Source: Enterocloster asparagiformis
GTDB lineage: Bacteria; Bacillota; Clostridia; Lachnospirales; Lachnospiraceae
DNA: 64,000 nt
NCBI GenBank assembly: GCA_018380885.1
Contig: JAGZSY010000019.1
Coordinates: 35,179-99,178, forward strand
Direction of reading: 5' to 3'
Shown: positions 1 through 8,974 of the stretch, one piece after another
Numbering within the stretch: position 1 is the stretch's first letter
How the letters are laid out: each line of letters begins with the position of its first letter
Program-made: the position numbers and the translations under genes
Notes under the pieces: model-generated
What the model was told of the DNA's origin: nothing
Databases searched by the model: none
What the model saw: only the letters and a program-made list of their open reading frames with translations

Positions 1-2
1 AT

Positions 3-176
3 GTGGGCCCTTACTCCGGACTGCCCGATGCCTACGGGGCCATAGTGAACTGGATCAACACCAACGGCTACGAGATGAACGGGATGCCCTACGAGATTTA
101 CATCAAGACTCAGTTCGACAAGCTGCCGCCCCAGGAATGGGTGACGGACATCTATTTTCCGGTGAAAAAGAAGTAA
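3..176 (+). CDS. GyrI-like effector-binding domain protein, C-terminal part
   Basis: The 5' end lies outside the window. The last 57 codons read as the C-terminus of an effector-binding (GyrI-like, AraC/MerR-associated) domain: the SGLPDAYGAIVNWI stretch, then MPYEIYIKTQFDKLPPQEW and an IYFPVKKK end are typical of that fold. Such domains bind small hydrophobic or cationic ligands, either alone or fused to a DNA-binding domain. Whether an HTH precedes it here cannot be seen. A rho-independent terminator follows, so it is not cotranscribed with recU. Confidence 0.6.
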   Translation: MGPYSGLPDAYGAIVNWINTNGYEMNGMPYEIYIKTQFDKLPPQEWVTDIYFPVKKK

Positions 177-190
177 TGGAAATACCAAAA

Positions 191-222
191 AAGCCGTCTG
201 CGCGATTGCAGGCGGCTTTTTT
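191..222 (+). terminator. Rho-independent terminator
   Basis: An 11-bp stem (AAGCCGTCTGC with GCAGGCGGCTT, one G-T wobble) closes a six-base loop and runs straight into a T tract. It lies 15 bases after the stop of the first gene. Confidence 0.85.
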
Positions 223-236
223 GCCCCCTGGTCCAC

Positions 237-265
237 TTGTGATTCGCCGGCTAATCTGTTATACT
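237..265 (+). promoter_or_regulatory. Sigma-A type promoter for recU
   Basis: TTGTGA at 237-242 and TATACT at 260-265 are separated by 17 bases. They lie about 50 bases upstream of the recU start and just after the preceding terminator. Confidence 0.65.
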
Positions 266-313
266 GTTTGTCAGTAATAACCGCGGTAAAAGGGACAGAA
301 AGGAATACGTACA

Positions 314-877
314 ATGGGAACCTGGAACAGCCGGGGCCTGCGAGGCTCCACACTGGAGGATTTGATCAATCACACAAACGAGAGCTACCGGGAGAAGCGG
401 CTGGCTCTGATCCAGAAGATACCCACCCCCATCACCCCCATCGAGATCGACAAGCAGAGCCGCCACATCACCCTGGCCTATTTTGACCAGAAGAGCACGG
501 TGGACTACATCGGCGCGGTTCAGGGAATCCCCGTCTGCTTTGACGCCAAGGAGTGCGCGGCGTCCACATTTTCCCTGCAAAACATACATCCCCACCAGAT
601 CCGGTTTATGAAGGAATTCGAAGCCCAGGGTGGGATTGCGTTTATCATTGTATATTATACGGCTCTGGACGAGATGTATTATCTGCCCTTCGCCCAGGTG
701 GAAGGCTTCTGGAACAGGATGGAGAGCGGAGGCCGCAAGAGCTTTACCTACGACGAGGTGGACAAGCGCTACCGCATCCGCAGATTCCGGGATATGCTGG
801 TCCACTATCTGGAGCAGATTCAGATGGATCTGGACAGCCGCCAGGGCGCGGACAAAGGCCAAGGGGCTGAAAAATGA
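314..877 (+). CDS. recU: Holliday junction resolvase RecU
   Basis: RecU cleaves four-way junctions during recombinational repair and chromosome segregation in Firmicutes. The 187-residue product has the family's opening block (RGLRGSTLEDLINHTN), then KIPTPI, AYFDQKSTVDYIG and the catalytic region FDAKE near residue 76, where Asp and Glu/Lys bind the metal. Length is normal for the family. The ATG at 314 follows a modest AGAAAGGAA ribosome binding site. In many Firmicutes recU sits next to a class A penicillin-binding protein; here it has its own promoter and precedes the histidine operon. The -35 box of that operon starts at the base after the recU stop codon. Confidence 0.92.
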   Translation: MGTWNSRGLRGSTLEDLINHTNESYREKRLALIQKIPTPITPIEIDKQSRHITLAYFDQKSTVDYIGAVQGIPVCFDAKECAASTFSLQNIHPHQIRFMKEFEAQGGIAFIIVYYTALDEMYYLPFAQVEGFWNRMESGGRKSFTYDEVDKRYRIRRFRDMLVHYLEQIQMDLDSRQGADKGQGAEK

Positions 878-906
878 TTGACAAGTCCGGCGTTGTCCCC
901 TATAAT
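878..906 (+). promoter_or_regulatory. Consensus promoter of the histidine operon
   Basis: TTGACA (878-883) and TATAAT (901-906), both perfect, are spaced by exactly 17 bases. The -35 box abuts the recU stop codon (875-877). The leader to hisZ is short, with no room for a T-box or a His-rich leader peptide. Confidence 0.85.
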
Positions 907-974
907 GAAACGCATACGTTATCGAATTATCACTTTACCACATAAAAGTAAAAAGGATGGAATCGAGAGAAGCT

Positions 975-2240
975 ATGGCAGAGAAAAATCATCTGATTCA
1001 CACCCCGGAGGGCGTCCGGGACATTTATAACGCGGAGTGCAGGCGGAAGCTGGCTGTGCAGGATAAAATCCTGAAGGTACTCTATTCCTACGGCTACGAG
1101 CACATTCAGACGCCCAGCTTTGAATATTTCGACATTTTCAGCAAGGATCGGGGCAGCGTGGGCCAGAGGGAGCTGTTCAAGTTCTTTGACCGGGACAATG
1201 AGACGCTGGTGCTGCGCCCGGATATGACCCCTGCGGTGGCCCGGTTCGTGGCCAAATACCACTGCGACGATCCCATGCCCTTGCGCCTGTGCTATCTGGA
1301 GCGGACCTTCAAGAACAATTCCAGCTACCAGGGGAGGCTCAAGGAGCGGACGGAGACCGGAGCGGAGATGATCGGGGACGACTGCGCGGATGCGGATGCG
1401 GAGATGATCGCAATGGTTATCGACAGCCTCAGGGCCGCCGGCTTAAAGGAGTTCCAGGTGGAGCTGGGCCAGGTGGAGTTCTACCGCAGCCTGGTGGACG
1501 AGGCGGGGCTGGACGAGGAGAACCAGGAGACGTTGAATCATCTGATTGAGAACAAGAACAATTTCGGCGTGGAGGAGCTGCTGAAGGACATCCCCATGGA
1601 CGAGGGCTTAAAACAGCTGTTTTTGCAGCTGCCCAGCCTGTTCGGCTCCATGGAGCAGATTCGCCGGGCGGCCGGACTCACCGGCAATCCGCGGGCTGTG
1701 AACGCCGTCCGCCGGCTGGAGGAGGTTCACGCAATTCTGGCGGAGTGCGGGCTGGCGGACTATGTCACCTACGATCTGGGCATGCTCAGCAACTACCGGT
1801 ACTACACGGGGATCATTTTCAAGGCCTACACCTATGGAACCGGGGATTACATCGTCACCGGCGGACGCTACGACAAGCTGCTCATGCAGTTCGGCAAGGA
1901 CGCCCCCGCGGTGGGCTTTGTCATCGTGGTGGACCAGCTGATGGCCGCCCTCTCCAGGCAGCAGATCGACGTGCCCGTGACCCTTCCGGGCACCGTGATT
2001 CTCTACGAGCCGTCGGCCAGAACTGCGGCGCTGTGGCTGGCGGGGTATTTTAGGCAGCGGAACCTGGCGGTGCAGTCCATGAAGCGCAATCCCGGCAGAA
2101 CGCCGGAGGAATACATGGACATGGTCAAACGGCGCGGCCAGCGCAATCTCCTGTATCTTGCGGGGGACGGCCAGGTGGTGCGGGCCATGGACATGGTGAA
2201 GGGCAGCGAGGATCGCATTCCCCTGTCCGCATACGAGTAA
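975..2240 (+). CDS. hisZ: ATP phosphoribosyltransferase regulatory subunit HisZ
   Basis: HisZ is a catalytically inactive paralogue of histidyl-tRNA synthetase. It assembles with short-form HisG and makes the first step of histidine synthesis active and feedback-sensitive. The product has the class II synthetase core (TPEGVRDIYN near the start, LRPDMTPAVARFVA, a motif-3-like GGRYDKLL), but at 421 residues it carries no clear anticodon-binding synthetase signature. It lies directly upstream of a short hisG. An upstream in-frame ATG at 957 has no properly placed ribosome binding site. The ATG at 975, preceded by GAGAGA, gives the usual N-terminus. Confidence 0.9.
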   Translation: MAEKNHLIHTPEGVRDIYNAECRRKLAVQDKILKVLYSYGYEHIQTPSFEYFDIFSKDRGSVGQRELFKFFDRDNETLVLRPDMTPAVARFVAKYHCDDPMPLRLCYLERTFKNNSSYQGRLKERTETGAEMIGDDCADADAEMIAMVIDSLRAAGLKEFQVELGQVEFYRSLVDEAGLDEENQETLNHLIENKNNFGVEELLKDIPMDEGLKQLFLQLPSLFGSMEQIRRAAGLTGNPRAVNAVRRLEEVHAILAECGLADYVTYDLGMLSNYRYYTGIIFKAYTYGTGDYIVTGGRYDKLLMQFGKDAPAVGFVIVVDQLMAALSRQQIDVPVTLPGTVILYEPSARTAALWLAGYFRQRNLAVQSMKRNPGRTPEEYMDMVKRRGQRNLLYLAGDGQVVRAMDMVKGSEDRIPLSAYE

Positions 2241-2309
2241 GAAGGGTACCGGAGGCGGATGTTCCCCGCTTCCGCCCTGCGATCACAGAGAGATAGGACG
2301 GTTGAGACA

Positions 2310-2975
2310 ATGAGATATCTGACAGTAGCGCTGGCCAAGGGACGGCTGGCCAATAAAGCCATGGAGCTGTTTGAACGCATCGGCATCTCCTGCGATGAGA
2401 TGAAGGACAAGAGCTCCCGCAAGCTGATCTTCGTCAACGAGGAGCTGGGCATCCGCTTTTTCCTGGCCAAGGCCAGCGACGTGCCCACCTATGTGGAGTA
2501 CGGGGCCGCGGATATCGGCATCGTGGGCAAGGACACGATTCTGGAGGAGGGGCGCAAGCTCTACGAGGTTATGGACCTGGGAATCGGAAAATGCCGCATG
2601 TGCGTGTGCGGGCCGGAATCGGCCAGGGAGCGCCTGAACCACCACGAGCTGATCCGGGTGGCCACCAAATACCCGGGAATCGCCAAGGACTATTTTTACA
2701 ACCGGAAGTACCAGACCGTGGAGATTATCAAGCTAAACGGCTCCATCGAGCTGGCTCCCATCGTGGGCCTGTCCGAGGTGATCGTGGACATTGTGGAGAC
2801 CGGCTCCACCCTGCGGGAAAACGGACTTAAGGTGCTGGAGGAGATTTGCACCCTAAGCGCCAGGATGGTGGTAAACCAGGTGAGCATGAAAACGGAAAAT
2901 GAGCGCATCACGTCCATTATCCGCGGATTCCAGGACCTGCTGCGGGAGGACGGCTCCCAGGAGCGGCAGGCGTAA
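2310..2975 (+). CDS. hisG: ATP phosphoribosyltransferase, short-form catalytic subunit
   Basis: HisG condenses ATP with PRPP to start histidine biosynthesis in the cytoplasm. At 221 residues it is the short form, which lacks the C-terminal regulatory domain and needs HisZ, encoded just upstream. Recognisable parts are the N-terminal [10 protein letters not shown], the [11 protein letters not shown] segment, and the PRPP-binding region [16 protein letters not shown] near residue 165. The reading frame stays open further upstream, but the ATG at 2310 gives the family's normal beginning. Confidence 0.93.
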   Translation: MRYLTVALAKGRLANKAMELFERIGISCDEMKDKSSRKLIFVNEELGIRFFLAKASDVPTYVEYGAADIGIVGKDTILEEGRKLYEVMDLGIGKCRMCVCGPESARERLNHHELIRVATKYPGIAKDYFYNRKYQTVEIIKLNGSIELAPIVGLSEVIVDIVETGSTLRENGLKVLEEICTLSARMVVNQVSMKTENERITSIIRGFQDLLREDGSQERQA

Positions 2976-2994
2976 ATACAGGAGGACAACGACA

Positions 2995-4284
2995 ATGAGA
3001 ATCGTAAAGCTGGACGAGAGGTCCATGGAAAATATTCTGGCGGACATGTTAAAGCGTGATCCCAACAACTACGACAGCTACACCGAGACCGTGCAGTCCA
3101 TTGTGGAGGACGTGAAGGAGCGGGGAGATGCCGCTCTGTTTGAGTACACCCGCAAATTCGACGGGGCTGATCTGAGCGCGGACAATATCCGGGTGACGGA
3201 AGCGGAGATCCGGGAGGCCATGGAGCAGGTGGAACCGGAGCTTCTGGCGGTGATGAGAAAGTCCATGGAGAACATCCGCCGCTACCACGAAAAGCAGCGG
3301 CGCAACAGCTGGTTCGACGCGCAGCCGGACGGAACCATCCTGGGCCAGAAGGTGACGGCCCTGGAGAGCGTGGGCGTGTACGTGCCTGGCGGAAAGGCGG
3401 CCTATCCCTCCTCCGTGCTGATGAACATCGTGCCGGCAGAGGTGGCGGGCGTGGAGCAGATCGTGATGGTGACCCCGCCGGGAAAAGATGGCAAGGTGAA
3501 CCCGGTGACCTTGACGGCGGCCCATCTGGCCGGAGCCACAGAGGTCTACAAGGCGGGCGGCGCCCAGGCGGTGGCGGCTTTGGCCTTCGGCACCGAGTCC
3601 ATTCCCCGGGTGAACAAGATCGTGGGGCCGGGCAACATTTTTGTGGCGCTGGCGAAAAAGGCCGTGTACGGCCATGTGAGCATCGACAGCATCGCGGGGC
3701 CCAGCGAGATTCTGGTGATCGCGGATGAGGGGGCCAATCCCCGGTACGTGGCAGCCGACCTGCTGAGCCAGGCGGAGCACGACGAGCTTGCCAGCGCGAT
3801 CCTTGTGACCACCAGCATGGAGCTGGCGGAGCAGGTGTCTGCGGAGGTGGACGGCTTTGTGAAGGTGCTCTCCCGGAGCGAGATCATCGGGAAGTCCCTG
3901 GACAATTACGGGTATATCCTGGTGGTGGACACCATGGAGGAGGCGGTGAGGACGGCCAACTCCATCGCGCCGGAGCATCTGGAGATCGTCACGGCCAATC
4001 CCTTTGAGGTGATGACCAAGATCAAGAACGCCGGGGCCATTTTCATCGGCGAGTACAGCTCCGAGCCTCTGGGGGACTACTACGCGGGGCCCAACCACAT
4101 CCTGCCCACCAACGGCACGGCGAAATTTTTCTCCCCCCTGGGCGTGGACGATTTTATCAAGAAGTCCAGCATCATCTACTATTCCCGGGAAGCCCTGGAG
4201 AAGGCCCACAAGGACATCGAGGCCTTTGCCGAGTCCGAGCATCTGACGGCCCACGCCAATTCCATCCGCGTGCGGTTTGAGTAA
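2995..4284 (+). CDS. hisD: Histidinol dehydrogenase
   Basis: HisD is a zinc enzyme that oxidises L-histidinol to L-histidine in two NAD-dependent steps. The 429-residue product is full length and carries [18 protein letters not shown], the [12 protein letters not shown] nucleotide loop, [13 protein letters not shown], and the zinc/catalytic region LLSQAEHDE, with later GPNHILPT. The start at 2995 follows AGGAGGACAACGAC. The same TAAATACAGGAGGAC leader recurs before hisB. The spacing to hisG is 19 bases, consistent with one operon. Confidence 0.96.
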   Translation: MRIVKLDERSMENILADMLKRDPNNYDSYTETVQSIVEDVKERGDAALFEYTRKFDGADLSADNIRVTEAEIREAMEQVEPELLAVMRKSMENIRRYHEKQRRNSWFDAQPDGTILGQKVTALESVGVYVPGGKAAYPSSVLMNIVPAEVAGVEQIVMVTPPGKDGKVNPVTLTAAHLAGATEVYKAGGAQAVAALAFGTESIPRVNKIVGPGNIFVALAKKAVYGHVSIDSIAGPSEILVIADEGANPRYVAADLLSQAEHDELASAILVTTSMELAEQVSAEVDGFVKVLSRSEIIGKSLDNYGYILVVDTMEEAVRTANSIAPEHLEIVTANPFEVMTKIKNAGAIFIGEYSSEPLGDYYAGPNHILPTNGTAKFFSPLGVDDFIKKSSIIYYSREALEKAHKDIEAFAESEHLTAHANSIRVRFE

Positions 4285-4303
4285 ATACAGGAGGACTGAT
4301 AAA

Positions 4304-4891
4304 ATGGAGCGAATTGCCGCGATTGAGCGCAATACCAGCGAGACCAAGATAACGTGCACCCTGAATCTGGACGGAGGCGGAAGGGCGGACATTCACACAG
4401 GCATCGGTTTTTTCGACCACATGTTGAACAGCTTTGCCCGCCACGGTTTTTTTGACTTGAGTCTGAAGGTGGAGGGAGATCTGGAGGTGGACACCCACCA
4501 CACGGTGGAGGACACGGGGATCGTGCTGGGCCAGGCCATCGCCAGGGCAGTGGGCGACAAAAAAGGGATCACCCGCTACGGCAGCCAGATCCTGCCCATG
4601 GACGAGGCGCTGGTCATGTGCGCCCTGGATCTCTGCGGCCGGCCGTACCTTGTTTGCGACCTGACCCTGGATCGGGAGAAGGTGGGGGACCTGGAGACGG
4701 AGATGGTGCGGGAGTTCTTCTACGCCGTGTCCTACGGCGCCGCCATGAACCTGCATATCCGGCAGATGTCCGGCGCCAACAACCACCATATCATCGAGGC
4801 GGCCTTCAAGGCCTTTGCAAGGGCGCTGGACGCTGCCTGCGCCATGGATCCCAGAGTGAGCGGCGTGCTGTCCACCAAGGGCGCGCTGTAA
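4304..4891 (+). CDS. hisB: Imidazoleglycerol-phosphate dehydratase
   Basis: This is the stand-alone HisB dehydratase of 195 residues, without the phosphatase domain found in enterobacterial HisB. It removes water from imidazole glycerol phosphate. The two metal-binding motifs are present: GIGFFDHML...HG near residue 40, DTHHTVEDTGI near residue 66, and the late SGANNHHIIEAAFK. The ATG at 4304 follows AGGAGGACTGATAAA. It starts 19 bases after hisD. Confidence 0.96.
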   Translation: MERIAAIERNTSETKITCTLNLDGGGRADIHTGIGFFDHMLNSFARHGFFDLSLKVEGDLEVDTHHTVEDTGIVLGQAIARAVGDKKGITRYGSQILPMDEALVMCALDLCGRPYLVCDLTLDREKVGDLETEMVREFFYAVSYGAAMNLHIRQMSGANNHHIIEAAFKAFARALDAACAMDPRVSGVLSTKGAL

Positions 4892-4903
4892 GGGGAAACG
4901 GTC

Positions 4904-6055
4904 ATGAAATATACGAGTTCAAAGAAAATGAAACAATTGCAGAAGCGGGAGCCCAGCCTGTATGTGGCGGCCGGGCTGATCGCCGTAGCGCTCCTGCTGT
5001 TTATTTTGACGCCTGTGCTGGCGGAGGCGGCGGGCGGCGTGACGGGGGCGGCGGCTTCTGCGGCCTACTATCTGCCGCGTCTGGTGCTGGCCGCCGGGCT
5101 GATGGCCCTGTTTTTCTTTATCCGCCGGGTGGCGGAGCGCAGGGCCAGGCTGGAGGGCCTGGATGAGGAACGCCTCCGCCGGGCGGATGAAGAGCTGGCT
5201 GAGGCAGAGGCCTTTGCGCCGGGAACCGCCGTGTATCTGACCGAGCATTTTCTGATCACCGGGGATTACCAGTTCGACGTGGTGCCCTGGGAGGAGATCG
5301 AGCGCACTTACTACGCCGGGGATTTGCTGGCGGTGGCCACCACAGGGCAGAAGGCCCATGTGATCGCAGCCCATGCGGAACAGAAGGCGTGGGTGAAGGA
5401 GCTGGAGGCTGAGATTGAGAACAGGATCGCCAGGGCTGCGCAGACCCGGGCCAGGGACAAACGGGCGGTTTCAGGCTCAAAGGCTGGGGGAAAATCCGCC
5501 GCAGACAAGGGGGAGGCTTTAGCGGCAGGAAAGAGCAAAAAGGCGCCTGCCCGGACTCTGAAAAAGCTGCCCAGGCCCAGCGCGGGGGAAGCCCTGGCCG
5601 GGGGCCTGGCATTGGCAGTGCCCGGCATCGCCATCTGGATGCTGTTTAGCGGTTTTGCCATCTGGGGACCGCTGTTGGGCGCGATGGCCATGTTCTACCT
5701 CATCTCCATCGGTTACGGCTTTGGGATCAGGGGGCTGTTCACGCGCCACAAGGACCTGAGCCAGTGGAATCCGGAGCAGGATGTGCGGCCGGTGCTGGGG
5801 CTGACCGTGGGACTGCTGCTGATCTCCGTTGTGGCGTACCACGTCATTCTGCTGGTCACAGGGTATCCGGACTACCGGTACACCTTCGGCTATGCCGCTG
5901 CCCATCTGATCGGGCTGCTGAGAACCCACAACCTGCTGCATCTGTTCCGCAACCGGGCCGTTCTGGGCCTGGCTATGGTGCTGCTTCTGGGCTTCCGCTA
6001 CGGGGCGGGAAGGTCCAAAGGTGCAGGCGGAGGGACTAAGGGCGGAAAGCGGTAA
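4904..6055 (+). CDS. Multi-pass membrane protein of unknown function inside the his operon
   Basis: No known family was recognised. The 383-residue product has two N-terminal membrane segments (about 19-41 and 56-73), then a soluble region of about 150 residues. That region has a PH-like look (TAVYLTEHFLITGDYQFDVV, PWEEIERTYYAGD) and continues into a charged Lys/Ala-rich linker at about 170-215. Up to four further hydrophobic segments follow between 229 and 370. It starts 12 bases after hisB and lies on the same strand as hisA, so it is probably cotranscribed. Nothing in the sequence suggests a histidine biosynthetic reaction. Lachnospiraceae-type membrane protein is the safest description. 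Confidence 0.7.
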   Translation: MKYTSSKKMKQLQKREPSLYVAAGLIAVALLLFILTPVLAEAAGGVTGAAASAAYYLPRLVLAAGLMALFFFIRRVAERRARLEGLDEERLRRADEELAEAEAFAPGTAVYLTEHFLITGDYQFDVVPWEEIERTYYAGDLLAVATTGQKAHVIAAHAEQKAWVKELEAEIENRIARAAQTRARDKRAVSGSKAGGKSAADKGEALAAGKSKKAPARTLKKLPRPSAGEALAGGLALAVPGIAIWMLFSGFAIWGPLLGAMAMFYLISIGYGFGIRGLFTRHKDLSQWNPEQDVRPVLGLTVGLLLISVVAYHVILLVTGYPDYRYTFGYAAAHLIGLLRTHNLLHLFRNRAVLGLAMVLLLGFRYGAGRSKGAGGGTKGGKR

Positions 6056-6125
6056 TCCGGCCGGACCGGGATATCCGGTTGAGAGCGGCGATGCCGCGCG
6101 ACTTTAATCGTTTAAGGAGGAACCT

Positions 6126-6860
6126 ATGCAGTTATATCCGGCAATCGACATCAAGGGCGGACAGTGCGTCCGCCTGACTCAGGGGCTTTTTGACAATGTG
6201 AAGGTGTATTCCGACACGCCGGCGGACATGGCCCGGCTGTGGCGGGACCAGGGCGCCACCTATCTGCACCTGGTGGACTTGGACGGGGCCCTGGCCGGGC
6301 GCTCCGTCAACGAGGCGGTGATCCGCTCCATCGTGGAGGCGGTGGACATTCCCGTGGAGATCGGCGGCGGCATCCGCTCTGAGGAGGCGGTGCGGCATAT
6401 GCTGGAGCTGGGCGTGGCCAGGGTGATCATCGGAACCAAGGCTGTGGAACGGCCGGAATTCATGGGCGAGCTCTCGGCTCTTTTCGGCCCGGAGCGCATT
6501 GTGGCCGGCGTGGACGCCAGGGACGGCCTGGTGGCCATTCAGGGCTGGGAGGCGCTGAGCGCTGTGACCGCGAAAGAGCTGTGCCTGAAGATGAAGGATC
6601 TGGGAATCCGCCATGTGGTCTACACCGATATTTCCCGGGACGGGATGTTAAACGGTCCCAATGTGGAGGCCACCAGACAGCTGACCCTCGACACCGGCCT
6701 GGATATCATCGCCTCCGGCGGCGTCTCCTCCATGGATGACCTGCGGCAGCTGCACGAAGCGGGGATTCAGGGCGCGATCATCGGCAAGGCGCTGTACGAG
6801 AAGCGGGTGGATCTGCGGGAAGCGGTGAAGGCCTTTGAGACGGACAGAACGGGGGAATAG
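6126..6860 (+). CDS. hisA: ProFAR isomerase
   Basis: HisA is a TIM-barrel isomerase that opens the ring of ProFAR to PRFAR. The 244-residue protein has the first-strand catalytic Asp in YPAIDIKGGQCVRL, the phosphate loop GGGIRS, the second catalytic Asp in YTDISRDGM, and the second phosphate loop ASGGVSS. The ATG at 6126 follows AAGGAGGAACCT. Four bases separate it from the following gene. Confidence 0.95.
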   Translation: MQLYPAIDIKGGQCVRLTQGLFDNVKVYSDTPADMARLWRDQGATYLHLVDLDGALAGRSVNEAVIRSIVEAVDIPVEIGGGIRSEEAVRHMLELGVARVIIGTKAVERPEFMGELSALFGPERIVAGVDARDGLVAIQGWEALSAVTAKELCLKMKDLGIRHVVYTDISRDGMLNGPNVEATRQLTLDTGLDIIASGGVSSMDDLRQLHEAGIQGAIIGKALYEKRVDLREAVKAFETDRTGE

Positions 6861-6863
6861 ACC

Positions 6864-8162
6864 ATGACGGAATATAAGAAACTGATCGTTGGATTTCAGG
6901 TGAGAGAAGGACGCGCCGGGGCGGCGGACAGAAGCGCCGTCTACGGGGGAGCGCTGGCTGATCTGGCGGCCGCCGCCTGCGACAATGGGGCGGACGAGGT
7001 GTGGATTAAGGACTGCTCCGGGACGGACGAGGACCACGAGGCGGTGATCGGGCTGATCAAGGACACGGCCAGGGCCGTGGATGCGCCGATTCTGGCGGGC
7101 GGGCGGGTGCACCGCCTGGAGGATGTGAAGAAATATCTGTACGCGGGAGCCAGCGCCGTGTTTTTGGATGTGAGCGTGCAGGAGAATGTGGATCTGATGA
7201 AGGAGGCGGCCGACCGCTTCGGCCGCGAGAAGATATACGCCTATCTGCCGGAGCCAGGGTACCTGGACAAGGCGGAGGAGTACGCCCAGCTGGGCGCCTC
7301 GGCCATCGCCCTGGAGACGGGGGGAGAGAAGGTCTGCGCGGAATTGGCCGGGCGGCTGGAGGGAGCCGGATTGCCCTGCCTGCTTTTGGCGGCAACCGCC
7401 CAGGCGGAACCTCTGGCTGAAAACCTGGCCTGCAGGGCGGTTTTCGGCGCGGTTCTCTCGCTCGCCCAGGAGGACATGGACCTGTTCATGGGGTTGAAGC
7501 AGCAGCTAAAGGGCAGGGGCCTGCCTATGGATACCTTTGAGAGCAGCGTGGCCTGGAAGGATTTCAAGCTGAACAGCGACGGGCTGGTGCCGGTGATCGT
7601 GCAGGACTACAAGACGTCACAGGTGCTGATGCTGGCCTATATGAACGAGGAGGCCTTTGAGGCCACCCTGCGCACCGGAAGGATGACCTACTACAGCAGA
7701 AGCAGGAAGTGCCTGTGGCTGAAGGGCGAGACCAGCGGTCATTTCCAGTATGTGAAAGCTCTGCGCCTGGATTGCGACAACGACACGGTTCTGGCGCTGG
7801 TACACCAGATCGGCGCGGCCTGCCACACGGGCAGCAGAACCTGCTTTTTCCAGACGCTGGCCGAGAAGGAGTACAAGGAGACCAACCCCCTCAAGGTGTT
7901 TGAGGAGGTGTACGGCGTGATTCTCGACCGCAAGGAGCACCCAAAGGAAGGTTCCTACACCAACTACCTGTTCGACAAGGGGATTGACAAGATTTTGAAG
8001 AAGCTGGGGGAGGAGGCCACGGAGATCGTGATCGCGGCCAAAAATCCCAATCCGGAGGAAGTGAAGTACGAGATTTCCGATTTCCTGTACCACATGATGG
8101 TGCTGATGGCTGAGAAGGGCGTCGGCTGGGAGGAGATCACGGAGGAGCTGGCCAACCGCTGA
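6864..8162 (+). CDS. hisIE: HisIE with an N-terminal degenerate HisF-like barrel
   Basis: The C-terminal half is a standard bifunctional HisIE. The cyclohydrolase (about residues 230-335) has the metal-binding [16 protein letters not shown] and [11 protein letters not shown]. The pyrophosphohydrolase (about 345-432) has [18 protein letters not shown] and [14 protein letters not shown]. The first 215 residues resemble a HisA/HisF TIM barrel, but the first-strand catalytic Asp is replaced ([11 protein letters not shown], where HisF has a CLDV-type motif). The strand that should carry the second Asp reads IYAYLPEPG. The domain is therefore probably not a cyclase. hisH and an intact hisF are not in the window. 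Confidence 0.88.
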   Translation: MTEYKKLIVGFQVREGRAGAADRSAVYGGALADLAAAACDNGADEVWIKDCSGTDEDHEAVIGLIKDTARAVDAPILAGGRVHRLEDVKKYLYAGASAVFLDVSVQENVDLMKEAADRFGREKIYAYLPEPGYLDKAEEYAQLGASAIALETGGEKVCAELAGRLEGAGLPCLLLAATAQAEPLAENLACRAVFGAVLSLAQEDMDLFMGLKQQLKGRGLPMDTFESSVAWKDFKLNSDGLVPVIVQDYKTSQVLMLAYMNEEAFEATLRTGRMTYYSRSRKCLWLKGETSGHFQYVKALRLDCDNDTVLALVHQIGAACHTGSRTCFFQTLAEKEYKETNPLKVFEEVYGVILDRKEHPKEGSYTNYLFDKGIDKILKKLGEEATEIVIAAKNPNPEEVKYEISDFLYHMMVLMAEKGVGWEEITEELANR

Positions 8163-8200
8163 TCATCACAGAGGTCTGCGGCGATCCTGTCATATGACCG

Positions 8201-8272
8201 GCGGCGCGCGCTGCGTTTTTTTGTTCCGCATATTCTGCGGGGTGGGAAAAGCAGCGCTGCGCCGCTTTTTTT
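8201..8272 (+). terminator. Terminator of the histidine operon
   Basis: A long GC-rich hairpin pairs 8201-8214 with 8251-8265 (one bulged base) and is followed by a seven-T run. The loop contains a second T run. It lies 40 bases after the hisIE stop. Confidence 0.75.
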
Positions 8273-8292
8273 GCGTCGTTTTTCGGAAGCTG

Positions 8293-8321
8293 TTGACAGG
8301 AGTGGTAACACATGCTATTAT
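8293..8321 (+). promoter_or_regulatory. Promoter of the ADP-ribose gene cluster
   Basis: TTGACA at 8293-8298 and TATTAT at 8316-8321 are spaced by 17 bases. The first copy of an 11-bp direct repeat begins inside the -10 box. Confidence 0.75.
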
Positions 8322-8358
8322 GATATTAACATTTTGATAATAACTAAATGATATTAAC
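8320..8358. promoter_or_regulatory. Direct repeat, candidate operator
   Basis: ATGATATTAAC occurs twice, at 8320-8330 and 8348-8358. The start-to-start distance is 28 bases, and the first copy overlaps the -10 box. The second gene of the operon encodes an NrtR-like regulator with a winged helix, so autoregulation at these sites is plausible but unproven. Confidence 0.4.
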
Positions 8359-8401
8359 TGCTCAATAATAATTGGTAAAAGCGTTCACAGGAGGCCAAAC
8401 T

Positions 8402-8974
8402 ATGGTATACAATCGCAGCGATCTGATCTCGGAGACGAAAAAAGGAAAGCGCTACAAATACATATTTTTCTGGGGGCATACCCCCTGTGCGGACGGACAG
8501 ATCGGCCCGTCCTGCCTGAGCCAATGGTGGGGCTGCCGTTTTGCGGCGGACGGCGTGGAGTACTCTTGCGCCGAGCAGTACATGATGGCGGAGAAGGCGC
8601 GGATGTTCGGGGATCAGGAGATGCTGGAGAAGATTCTGGAGGCCAGGGATCCCAAGGCCATGAAGGCCTACGGCCGGGCGGTCCGGCATTTCGACCCGGC
8701 CCGCTGGGACGGGGCCTGCTATGATATTGTGAAGTCGGGCAATTTGGCGAAGTTTTCCCAGAATCAGGAACTGTGGGATTACCTTAAGTCCACGGGAAAC
8801 AGGATTCTGGTGGAGGCCAGCCCCTGGGACCGCATCTGGGGCATCGGGATGAGAAAGAGCGATCCCGCTGCCGGGGACCCGGCTAAGTGGCGGGGCACCA
8901 ATCTGCTGGGATTTGCACTGACCGAGGTACGGGACATCCTGCTGCAGAGGGAGAGCGAGGTGAGCGGCAGATGA
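8402..8974 (+). CDS. NADAR family N-glycosidase (YbiA-like)
   Basis: NADAR proteins act on N-glycosidic bonds of ADP-ribose-linked or riboflavin-pathway compounds, and some remove ADP-ribose from guanine in DNA. The 190-residue product has the family hallmarks: FFWGHTP near the start, CLSQWW, the YSCAEQYMMAEKA block, GRAVRHFD, the late SPWDRIWGIGM and the C-terminal GTNLLGFAL. The ATG at 8402 follows AGGAGG. Its stop codon overlaps the start of the next gene (ATGA). The two neighbours also handle ADP-ribose, which favours an ADP-ribose role over riboflavin metabolism. Confidence 0.85.
   Translation: MVYNRSDLISETKKGKRYKYIFFWGHTPCADGQIGPSCLSQWWGCRFAADGVEYSCAEQYMMAEKARMFGDQEMLEKILEARDPKAMKAYGRAVRHFDPARWDGACYDIVKSGNLAKFSQNQELWDYLKSTGNRILVEASPWDRIWGIGMRKSDPAAGDPAKWRGTNLLGFALTEVRDILLQRESEVSGR

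Noticed and set aside
907..974. T-box or His leader peptide in the his operon
   Set aside because: The leader is too short, and neither a T-box sequence nor a His codon run is present.
975..2240. Histidyl-tRNA synthetase
   Set aside because: The core is synthetase-like, but the length, the C-terminus and the position before a short hisG fit HisZ.
3049..4392. Long open frame antisense to hisD
   Set aside because: It mirrors the codon bias of hisD, has low-complexity His/Gly-rich translation and no start signal. Similar antisense frames over 12419-13966, 19514-20695 and 36929-38128 were rejected for the same reason.
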